Positions 50,607 through 57,896 of a stretch of 64,000 bases of DNA are shown in pieces (position 1 is the stretch's first letter; each line of letters starts with the position of its first letter). The notes below the pieces were generated by a model, which did not search any database, was not told the DNA's origin, and saw only the letters and a list, made by a program, of their open reading frames with translations. The stretch is from an uncultured Clostridia bacterium. Lineage in GTDB: Bacteria; Bacillota; Clostridia; UMGS1883. The stretch is from assembly GCA_947589005.1 (NCBI GenBank), contig CANPZO010000001.1:124001-188000 (forward strand), given 5' to 3'. The position numbers and the translations under genes were made by a program.

Positions 50607-53378
50607 ATGCCAAAGGATATAGATAAATCCGCCGTAGGCACAGGTTCCAAAAAAACCGCCGCCGGCAAAGACCCGTCGGCGTCCGCCAGGCCGGGCAGTT
50701 CCCTTAAGGACTCCACCCGCACGAGGGGGGCGTCAGTTGACGCAAGGACGGAGAAATCCCCTTCGTCAAGGACATCTGACGGCTCATCGTCCCCGAGGTC
50801 CTCAAGGGGCGGACGCCCGTCGAAGAAAACGAGGAAAAAGCGCAGCGTGGGCATGGTGATACTGCTGTCCCTGCGGAATGTTCTCATAGCTCTTCTGCTG
50901 ATAGCACTGTTGATAGGGCTTATTGTCGCGGGCATAGTCGCGGGCGCTCTTTTCGGCTACGTCGAGACCATCGACCCCATCGACATAAATCAGATAAAGC
51001 TGAACATGACGTCCATGGTTTACGTCACCGACCCCGACGGCAACACCGTTGAGGTGGAGCGGCTCTACGACAATGAAAACCGGATTTGGGTAGATTTGGA
51101 CGACATACCGGAGGACCTGCAAAACGCTTTCATCGCCATTGAGGACGAACGCTTCTGGAGTCACAAGGGCGTGGATATAAAGCGCACCCTCGGCGCGGCG
51201 GTGACCTACGTGTACAACAAGGTCAGAGGCACCGACAACCACACCTTCGGCGGTAGCACCCTGACCCAGCAGCTTATAAAGAACCTGACCGGTGAAAAGG
51301 ATTACAGGCCCGAGCGTAAAATTCAGGAGATATACCGGGCTTTCAAGCTGGAAAATGAACTTTCCAAGGAAGAAATTCTCGAATACTATCTGAACACCAT
51401 ATATCTAAGCCAGCAGTGCAACGGCGTTTCGTCGGCGGCCAACACCTATTTCGGCAAGTCGGTGTCACAGCTGACCTTGGCCGAGTGCGCCTGCATAGCG
51501 GGCATAACGCAGTCTCCCACCAAATACGACCCCTACCAGAACCCCAAGAACAATAAGGCCCGTCAGGAGGTCGTGCTCGGCAAGATGCTCGAGCTCGGCA
51601 AGATAACTCAGTCCGAGTACGACGCGGCCGTAAAGGAAGAGCTCAGCTTTGTTCCCCTCAAAACCGAGGAGGAAATAACTTACAACAGCTATTATGTGGA
51701 CGCGGCCATAAATCAGATAATAGCCGACCTTATGACCCAGTACGGCTACACCAAGGACATTGCCAGCCGCGTTCTCTTCAACGCCGGTCTGAAGATATAT
51801 CTGGCGCAGGACACCGAAATTCAGAAGATTATGGACGACGTATACGCCGACCCAAGCTCCTTCCAAAAGGGACGCGGCGAGGTACAGCCTCAGTCCGCCA
51901 TGGTAATTATGGATCCCTACACCGGCCAGGTGAAGGCTCTTTGCGGCGGCCGCGGAGATAAGGAGGGCAATCTTACCCTCAACCGCGCCACCCAGTCCAC
52001 CCGTCAGCCCGGCTCTACCATCAAGCCCGTGGCGGTTTACGGACCGGCCATCGAGTACGGGCTCATAACGCCCAGCACGGTTATAAACGACGCGCCCGTG
52101 ACCTACAACGGCTGGTCGCCCAAGAACGTGGACGGCCGTTTCAAGGGCAACGTGTCGGCACGCAACGCCCTGGCCAACTCCAGGAACGTGCCGGCGGTAA
52201 AGGTCTGCCGTTATTTGGGCGTTGAAAATTCCTTCAAGTACTTAAGCGAAAGACTTCACGTCTCTACTCTTGACCCCGTAAACGACATGGACCTTGCGCC
52301 CATGGCCCTCGGCGGCCTTACCAACGGCGTGAGCGTCCTTGAGCTCACCGCCGCTTACTGCGCCTTTGTGAACGACGGCTTCTACAACAAGCCCCTGCTC
52401 TATACAAAGGTGGAGGACGCCAGCGGGAACATAATTCTGGACGGCAAGCCCACCAATGAGATAGCCATGAGCGAAAACACCGCCGCGGACGTAATCTCCA
52501 TGATGAAGGACGTTGTCAGCTACGGAAGCGGCACCATGGCCAACTTCAGCGGCATGGAAATCGCCGGCAAAACCGGTACTACCGGCACATCCACCAGTAA
52601 CGACCGGTGGTTTGTGGGCGCCACTCCTTACTATGTCGGCGCCGTATGGTTCGGCTATGACCAGCCCAAGGACCTCACGGGCTTCTCCTCCAATCCGGCG
52701 GCCCTCGCCTGGAAGAAGGTCATGCAGCCCGTACACAAGGATTTGGCTTACCGTGACTTTGAAAAGCCCGGCAGCGAGGTTTCGGTCATGATATGCAGGG
52801 AAAGCGGCCAGAGGGCCAATCCCGACTGCGAGCACGTTACGAGCGAAATGTACAGTAAGAATAAAATACCCAAAACTCGCTGCGAGCTTCATCCCTTAAA
52901 GGCCGGCAGCAAGAACACTCTGTCCGAGGGACGGAAGGTCAGCTCCGGCAGCAGCGGTAATAAGAGTTCCGACGACGATGACGACGACGATAAGGACGAT
53001 AAGAAAGAGGGCTCCGGCGAGGGTACAGGCTCCGATACCGGAACAGGCTCCGGCGAGGGTTCCGGCACCGGTACGGGCACAGGCGAAGGGACCGGAAATT
53101 CCGGTTCGGGAGAAGGCTCCGGCGAGGGCTCGGGTACGGGTACGTCCGGCGCCGGCACAGGGACCGAAACGGGCAATTCCGGTTCGGGCTCAGGCACGGG
53201 CGGCTCCGAGACCGGCTCCGGCTCGACGGGCAGCTCCGACAGCGGCTCTAACGGCGGAGGCAGCACCGGAGGCGGCAGTACCGGCGGCAATTCCGGCGGA
53301 GGCTCCGACGTTCCCGTAGTAACCATCCCGCCTTCGGGCGGTGATTCCGGCGCGGGCGGCGGCGACGGAGGGATATGA
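50607..53378 (+). CDS. penicillin-binding protein 1A (bifunctional transglycosylase/transpeptidase)
   Basis: 923 residues. Cytosolic basic, Ser/Pro-rich N-terminus (about 1-85), one membrane helix (about 95-125), GT51 transglycosylase (about 150-330; EDERFWSHKGVDIKR, GGSTLTQQLIKNLTGE) and transpeptidase (about 440-710) with SxxK in QPGSTIKPV, SxN in NSRNVPA and KTGT in GKTGTTGT. It polymerises and cross-links peptidoglycan outside the membrane. The last 130 residues are low-complexity: an Asp run, then Gly/Ser/Thr/Glu repeats. ATG 50607 follows GGAGGT. First gene of a run towards alr. Confidence 0.95.
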   Translation: MPKDIDKSAVGTGSKKTAAGKDPSASARPGSSLKDSTRTRGASVDARTEKSPSSRTSDGSSSPRSSRGGRPSKKTRKKRSVGMVILLSLRNVLIALLLIALLIGLIVAGIVAGALFGYVETIDPIDINQIKLNMTSMVYVTDPDGNTVEVERLYDNENRIWVDLDDIPEDLQNAFIAIEDERFWSHKGVDIKRTLGAAVTYVYNKVRGTDNHTFGGSTLTQQLIKNLTGEKDYRPERKIQEIYRAFKLENELSKEEILEYYLNTIYLSQQCNGVSSAANTYFGKSVSQLTLAECACIAGITQSPTKYDPYQNPKNNKARQEVVLGKMLELGKITQSEYDAAVKEELSFVPLKTEEEITYNSYYVDAAINQIIADLMTQYGYTKDIASRVLFNAGLKIYLAQDTEIQKIMDDVYADPSSFQKGRGEVQPQSAMVIMDPYTGQVKALCGGRGDKEGNLTLNRATQSTRQPGSTIKPVAVYGPAIEYGLITPSTVINDAPVTYNGWSPKNVDGRFKGNVSARNALANSRNVPAVKVCRYLGVENSFKYLSERLHVSTLDPVNDMDLAPMALGGLTNGVSVLELTAAYCAFVNDGFYNKPLLYTKVEDASGNIILDGKPTNEIAMSENTAADVISMMKDVVSYGSGTMANFSGMEIAGKTGTTGTSTSNDRWFVGATPYYVGAVWFGYDQPKDLTGFSSNPAALAWKKVMQPVHKDLAYRDFEKPGSEVSVMICRESGQRANPDCEHVTSEMYSKNKIPKTRCELHPLKAGSKNTLSEGRKVSSGSSGNKSSDDDDDDDKDDKKEGSGEGTGSDTGTGSGEGSGTGTGTGEGTGNSGSGEGSGEGSGTGTSGAGTGTETGNSGSGSGTGGSETGSGSTGSSDSGSNGGGSTGGGSTGGNSGGGSDVPVVTIPPSGGDSGAGGGDGGI

Positions 53379-53884
53379 TGGAAAACTATATCGAATATCT
53401 CATAAAAAAGAAATTCGGCCCAAAGGACATGGCAAAATACGTCCTTATACTGGTAGTGCTGTTTGGAGTCGTGGGGGCTATCTCCATCTCTCCCCTGGGC
53501 TGGCCCAGCGGTCTTGTGGTGCTGGCCTTCGGCGGCTACGGCTCATGGTGGCTGGCGTCCGGTTTGAGGAAGGAATTTGAATATATAATGACCAACGACC
53601 ATCTGGACGTGGACATGATAACCGCCGGACGCAGCCGCAAGCGCGTGGCCTCGTTTGACATGGAGGCCGTCGAGCTCTGCGCCCGGATCGACGACCCGGA
53701 CCGCAAGGGCGAAATGAACCGCGATTTTTCAAGGACCGTCCAGGCCGCTTCCTCACCCGACGCGAAAAACGCGCGTTTCGTCGTGTATTCCGGCGAGAAA
53801 GGGCTTGAGCTGCTGATTTTTGAGCCAAACGACAAAATCGTGGACGCCATGTCCATGTACGCCAAAAGCAAAGTTTTTAAATAA
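53378..53884 (+). CDS. DUF6106-like membrane protein
   Basis: 168 residues, two membrane helices near the N-terminus (about 20-58), then a soluble domain with EFEYIMTNDHLDVDMITAGR then KRVASFDME, which fits the DUF6106-like pattern in Clostridia. Function unknown. The second of two ATGs (53378) has better SD spacing; it overlaps the PBP1A stop by one base, so it is coupled to PBP1A and followed 15 bp later by nnrDE. Confidence 0.65.
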   Translation: MENYIEYLIKKKFGPKDMAKYVLILVVLFGVVGAISISPLGWPSGLVVLAFGGYGSWWLASGLRKEFEYIMTNDHLDVDMITAGRSRKRVASFDMEAVELCARIDDPDRKGEMNRDFSRTVQAASSPDAKNARFVVYSGEKGLELLIFEPNDKIVDAMSMYAKSKVFK

Positions 53885-53899
53885 AATCAAGGTGTTATT

Positions 53900-55402
53900 A
53901 TGCGTTTTTTGACCACTCAGCAAATCAGGGATTTTGAGGGCCGAGTTATTACGGAGCCCGACGCTTCCCTCAAACTCATTGATAACGCCGCAAGGACTTG
54001 CGTCAAGGAGCTTACGCCCTTTGACGCAAGCTGTGTTTTTTGCGGCAAAGGCAACAACGGCGCCGACGGATACCGCACGGCGGAGCTGCTCAAAAAGCTC
54101 GGCAGACAGGTCAGCATAGTCAGCGTCTTTGAGCCGGCGACTCCCGAATGTCGTCTGCTGGCCGACAACTGCCGCAGGGCCGGCATAGAAATAACCCCAT
54201 TTGCGGACCTGCGCGAACGTCCGCGCTGCGACGCCGTGGTTGACGCGATTTTCGGCATCGGCATAAAGGGCGAGGTAACCGGCCCGGCAAGGGCCGCCAT
54301 CGAGTATATCAATTCGATGGACGCTTTCATACTGTCGGCGGACGTGCCCAGCGGCCTTGACGCCGACACCGGCGAGCCCTGCGGCTGCTGCGTCCGCGCG
54401 GATAAAACGGTGACCTTTACCGCGCCTAAGGTCGGCATGATAAACAATGCGAGCGTTGAGCCCTGCGGCGAGATAATTATTCGGGACGCCGGCATACCGG
54501 TAAACTGGGACGGGATACCGGCCTCTCAGCCGCTCACGCTGACGCCGGAATACGCCGCGTCCCTTCTCCCCCGCCGCCCACGGCTGTCCCACAAGGGGAC
54601 CTTCGGCCGGCTGCTGACCTTCGTTGGCAGTCCCGGCATGATGGGCGCGGCCTCCATGGCATTGCGGGGCGCTCTCCGAGGCGGCTGCGGGCTGGTCACG
54701 GCGGTGTGCAGAAGCGGTTCGGAGCCGCTGCTCAACCTTATGGTTCCCCAGGCGGTGGCCCTGCCCACGGAACGCCTAAGCTTACGGGGCCGTGGGCTTG
54801 CCTCGGCCGTGACAACCGCCTCGTCCATACTGATGGGCTGCGGCAGCGGCCGTGACCTGACGCCGGAATTCATAGACGCCGTTGCGGGCCGCGCAAAATG
54901 CCCCATAACCATGGACGCCGACGCCCTGAATGTGCTGGCGGAGCGCGGGCGGCTGCCGAAGAAAGGCGACCTGCTCATCACTCCGCACCCCATGGAGTTT
55001 TCCCGGTTAACGGGACTGAGCGTGAGCGAGCTTGAGGCCGACCGTCTCGGCGCCGCGAGAAGCTTTGCGGCGGAGAGCGGAGCGACCGTCCTGCTGAAAG
55101 GGGCAAGGACGGTCATAGCCCGTCCCGACGGCGAGGCGGCGGTATCGCTCATCTCCACCTCGGCCCTTGCGAAGGGCGGCAGCGGAGACATTCTGGCGGG
55201 GCTCATCGCCTCCCTCTGCGCCCAGGGTCTGAAAACCCACGAGGCGGCGGAGCTGGGAGTGTGGCTCCACGGCAGGAGCGGCGTTATAAGCGGAGAAAAA
55301 TGCGGAGAATATTCCGTCACCGCCGACGATATTATCGAAAATTTGAAATATTCCTTCACGGAGGCGATAGGCCATGGAAAATCACGGCAGGGTCTGGGCT
55401 GA
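53900..55402 (+). CDS. nnrDE: bifunctional NAD(P)H-hydrate epimerase/dehydratase
   Basis: 500 residues. Repairs hydrated NAD(P)H. N-terminal YjeF_N epimerase domain (about 1-205: FCGKGNNGADGYRTAELL, DAIFGIGIKGEV) and C-terminal ADP-dependent dehydratase of the ribokinase-like fold (about 225-495: LTFVGSPGMMGAASMALRGA, MDADALNVLAERG, TPHPMEFSRLTG, LAKGGSGDILAGLIASL). Both domain signatures are complete. The stop lies 29 nt into alr, in another frame, so the two are tightly coupled. Confidence 0.95.
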   Translation: MRFLTTQQIRDFEGRVITEPDASLKLIDNAARTCVKELTPFDASCVFCGKGNNGADGYRTAELLKKLGRQVSIVSVFEPATPECRLLADNCRRAGIEITPFADLRERPRCDAVVDAIFGIGIKGEVTGPARAAIEYINSMDAFILSADVPSGLDADTGEPCGCCVRADKTVTFTAPKVGMINNASVEPCGEIIIRDAGIPVNWDGIPASQPLTLTPEYAASLLPRRPRLSHKGTFGRLLTFVGSPGMMGAASMALRGALRGGCGLVTAVCRSGSEPLLNLMVPQAVALPTERLSLRGRGLASAVTTASSILMGCGSGRDLTPEFIDAVAGRAKCPITMDADALNVLAERGRLPKKGDLLITPHPMEFSRLTGLSVSELEADRLGAARSFAAESGATVLLKGARTVIARPDGEAAVSLISTSALAKGGSGDILAGLIASLCAQGLKTHEAAELGVWLHGRSGVISGEKCGEYSVTADDIIENLKYSFTEAIGHGKSRQGLG

Positions 55403-56504
55403 GATAGACCTGGACGCCATCAGGTACAACATTGAAAATATTCGGCGCATAACCTCCCCTAACGCCATGGTAATGGCGGTGGTCAAGGCCGACGGCTACG
55501 GCCACGGCGCGGCGGAGACGGCAAAGGTGCTGCTCGGCCACGGGGCCGACCGGCTGGCGGTGGCGACGGTCGAGGAGGCAAAGGAGCTGCGGGCGCTGTT
55601 CCCCGACACGCCCGTAATGATGCTGAGCGGCGCGGACGAATTCAACGCCGCCGAAATAGTCCGGCACGGCATTATACCCACGGTCTTTGATTTGGACTTG
55701 GCAAAGGTTCTGAGCGGTGAGGCCGTAAAGCAAAACCGGACCGTAAAGGTACACATAAAGTTTGACACCGGCATGAACCGCATCGGTATTTACTGGTCCG
55801 ACCCCGATTTGGCGGAGCTGGCGAAGGCAATCGCCGCCCTGCCCGGTATCGAGGTCGAGGGGGCCTTCACCCATTTTTCCAAGGCCGACGAGGAGGACCT
55901 GAGCTATGCCCGACTTCAGTTCGAGAGGTTCATGTCCTGCATTAAAAGGGTTGAGGAGGCCGGCGTACCGATAAAAATAAAGCACTGCTGCAACAGCGCC
56001 GGCATCATGAACTTTCCCGAAATGCACCTGGACATGGTCAGGGCCGGCATCGTGCTCTACGGTCTCTACCCCTCCGATGAGGTGGACAAGAGCCTTCTGC
56101 CCCTTCGTCCGGCAATGAGCCTCAGAGCCAGAATATCCGCTGTCAAAACCGTGCCCGAGGGCAGTCTCATAAGCTACGGCGGACGCTACCGCGCGCCGGA
56201 GGCTATGCCGGTGGGCACCGCCAGCATCGGCTACGCCGACGGCTACTCCCGCGTGCTCAGCGGGAAGGCCCGCGTGCTGGTGAACGGACAAAAAAAAGAC
56301 GTTCTGGGAAGAATTTGCATGGATCAATGTATGTTTGACATGAGAAATGTCCAAAATACTTCTGTAGGCGACAGCGTGACCCTATTCGGAAGCGACGGAG
56401 GACAGAGCATCCCGGTCGAAGAGATCGCGGAAAAAATGGGCACGATAAACTACGAAATCGTGTGCAATATCGGAAAGCGCGTTCCCCGAATCTACATAAA
56501 GTGA
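55374..56504 (+). CDS. alr: alanine racemase
   Basis: 376 residues. PLP-dependent L-/D-alanine interconversion for peptidoglycan. The PLP lysine is in AVVKADGYGHGA and the opposite catalytic Tyr in SIGYADGYSR; VDLDAI-type start AEIDLDAIRYNIENI and C-terminal GRICMDQCMFDM are also typical. Followed by the ndoAI-ndoA pair, the alr-mazEF order seen in Bacillus. Confidence 0.97.
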   Translation: MENHGRVWAEIDLDAIRYNIENIRRITSPNAMVMAVVKADGYGHGAAETAKVLLGHGADRLAVATVEEAKELRALFPDTPVMMLSGADEFNAAEIVRHGIIPTVFDLDLAKVLSGEAVKQNRTVKVHIKFDTGMNRIGIYWSDPDLAELAKAIAALPGIEVEGAFTHFSKADEEDLSYARLQFERFMSCIKRVEEAGVPIKIKHCCNSAGIMNFPEMHLDMVRAGIVLYGLYPSDEVDKSLLPLRPAMSLRARISAVKTVPEGSLISYGGRYRAPEAMPVGTASIGYADGYSRVLSGKARVLVNGQKKDVLGRICMDQCMFDMRNVQNTSVGDSVTLFGSDGGQSIPVEEIAEKMGTINYEIVCNIGKRVPRIYIK

Positions 56505-56526
56505 CACGTTTTCCAACCATTGAGGC

Positions 56527-56555
56527 TTGAAGCCGGGGCATATTTGTTGTATAAT
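56527..56555 (+). promoter_or_regulatory. promoter of the ndoAI-ndoA pair
   Basis: TTGAAG (56527-56532), 17 nt, TATAAT (56550-56555), 48 nt before the antitoxin ATG. Confidence 0.65.
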
Positions 56556-56603
56556 ATTCATATATAATTAGGGATAATTCCCGGGTATGAAGGAGGAACA
56601 AAT

Positions 56604-56879
56604 ATGCCGCACCGCTGTGAAAAAGAAATCTCCCTGAGTATGCCCGACACCATGCTCTCGGAAATTGATTTTCTCGCCAAGCTTGAGAACAACAGCCGCA
56701 ACGACCTCATCGTTCAGATAGTCCGCTCCTACCTTAAGGAGAAGCGGAGGCTGGAGATGAAATCCATGATGCGAGCGGGTTACCTTGAGATGGCGGAGCT
56801 CAATCTCAAAATCGCCAATGAGTCCCTTTTCACTGATGAAATTGCGTTAAGCGCCTACGAAAATTTTATCGGAGAGTGA
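56604..56879 (+). CDS. ndoAI: EndoAI/MazE-like ribbon-helix-helix antitoxin
   Basis: 91 residues. N-terminal strand ([20 protein letters not shown]) and a helix ([20 protein letters not shown]) with the ribbon-helix-helix pattern, then an acidic/amphipathic C-terminus that should bind the toxin. Neutralises the downstream NdoA and likely represses its own promoter. SD AAGGAGG precedes the ATG. The toxin GTG follows the stop after 7 nt. Confidence 0.87.
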   Translation: MPHRCEKEISLSMPDTMLSEIDFLAKLENNSRNDLIVQIVRSYLKEKRRLEMKSMMRAGYLEMAELNLKIANESLFTDEIALSAYENFIGE

Positions 56880-56886
56880 AAATCAA

Positions 56887-57237
56887 GTGATTGTAAAACG
56901 GGGCGATATTTTTTACGCGGACCTGAGCCCGGTGGTTGGCTCGGAGCAGGGCGGCATCAGGCCGGTGCTGGTGGTGCAGAACGACGTGGGGAACAAGTAC
57001 AGCCCCACCGTAATTGCCGCCGCCATAACCAGCCGGATAAACAAGGCCAAGCTCCCCACCCACATCGAGATAGAGGCCGCGCAGTACGGACTGCAAAAGG
57101 ACAGCGTTGTGCTGCTGGAGCAGATACGAACCATAGATAAAAAGCGCCTTCGGGAAAAAATAGGACGTTTGGACGAAATACAAATGGTCAAGGTAAACGA
57201 CGCCATTTCCGTAAGCTTTGGATTGGGCGTGAGATAA
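56887..57237 (+). CDS. ndoA: NdoA/MazF-type mRNA interferase (PemK family)
   Basis: 116 residues, standard length. Sequence-specific ribosome-independent RNase, chromosomal EndoA type. Conserved features: [39 protein letters not shown], and [18 protein letters not shown] then [12 protein letters not shown]. These include the Arg and Thr/Ser of the RNA-binding site. The start is GTG at 56887 with GGAGAG about 10 nt upstream. Follows ndoAI; the Bacillus-like synteny with alr points to a chromosomally stable pair and not to a mobile one. Confidence 0.96.
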   Translation: MIVKRGDIFYADLSPVVGSEQGGIRPVLVVQNDVGNKYSPTVIAAAITSRINKAKLPTHIEIEAAQYGLQKDSVVLLEQIRTIDKKRLREKIGRLDEIQMVKVNDAISVSFGLGVR

Positions 57238-57261
57238 ATATCTGAAAGGACGGAAGAAAAT

Positions 57262-57690
57262 ATGAAAAAGCGGCTCATTGCGGGCCTTGCGGCCGGTATA
57301 TTGTTTTTTGCGCTGGCCGCCACCGCCGCCGGTCCCGGTACCGACAGCGACCCGCTGATATCCAAGAGTTATATCGACACGGTGGTATATCCCTACATCG
57401 ACAAAAGCGTTGCCGCCGCGGGTGGCTCGGCCCTCGAGGTGGTCAACGTCAGCGCGGGCGACTCCATCATTTGCGGAGCGGGCGCCGAGCTCATACTCCG
57501 CTCCGGCAGCGCCGAGGCCATTACCTCCCGCAGCGGCGGTCTCTGTGACACAACGGCGGGTCTCGACATAAAGGAGGGCAGCCCCGTCGCCGCCAACCAT
57601 CTGCTCATAATCCCAAGGGACGACGGGCGCGGGGCCAGGGCCGTCACCGACTGCGTGTTTATGGTACGCGGGTACAGCTATATCGACTGA
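57262..57690 (+). CDS. small secreted or membrane-attached protein
   Basis: 142 residues. N-terminal hydrophobic segment (KKRLIAGLAAGILFFALAAT), a DPLISKSYIDTVVYPYIDKS segment, then a beta-rich domain with ELILRSGSAEAITSRSGG and AANHLLIIPRDDGRGARAVT, ending in FMVRGYSYID. I recognise a recurring clostridial family of unknown function but no named domain. It follows ndoA by 24 bp, and a strong terminator follows, so it may be the last gene of the transcript. Confidence 0.7.
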   Translation: MKKRLIAGLAAGILFFALAATAAGPGTDSDPLISKSYIDTVVYPYIDKSVAAAGGSALEVVNVSAGDSIICGAGAELILRSGSAEAITSRSGGLCDTTAGLDIKEGSPVAANHLLIIPRDDGRGARAVTDCVFMVRGYSYID

Positions 57691-57744
57691 CATAAAATGG
57701 CCCGCCCTGTAGGGGCCGGTAAGAAAACCGTGAAGAACGACGTC

Positions 57745-57778
57745 GGAACAAGCGATGCATCGCTTGTTCCGTTTTTTT
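57745..57778 (+). terminator. strong terminator after the alr-ndoA run
   Basis: A perfect 26-bp palindrome, GGAACAAGCGATG and its reverse complement, followed by GTTTTTTT. A second hairpin (GTCGG-GCAAAG / CTTTGC-CCGAC) lies at 57827-57856. Confidence 0.9.
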
Positions 57779-57871
57779 CGCTTGAGGGCAAGCCGCCCTG
57801 CGGCGGCGTTTTTTCACCAGGAAAAAGCGTCGGAGCAAAGACAAACTTTGCCCCGACGCCGGTATGCGCCA

Positions 57872-57892
57872 TTTTTTTACAGCCCCACTTTT
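57872..57892 (-). repeat. inverted copy of the repeat-family end motif
   Basis: GCGCCATTTTTTTACAGCCCC is the reverse complement of the left end of copies A and B (30360 and 34870). No other part of the family is recognisable next to it. Confidence 0.75.
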
Positions 57893-57896
57893 CGTA

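Noticed and set aside
53917-54495. 192-codon minus-strand frame over nnrDE, and similar Ser/Arg-rich frames elsewhere
   Set aside because: Low-complexity shadows of coding sequence; no domain, SD or conservation signal.
56604-57237. ndoAI-ndoA as a mobile toxin-antitoxin cassette
   Set aside because: alr-ndoAI-ndoA is a conserved chromosomal order in Firmicutes and composition matches the surroundings.
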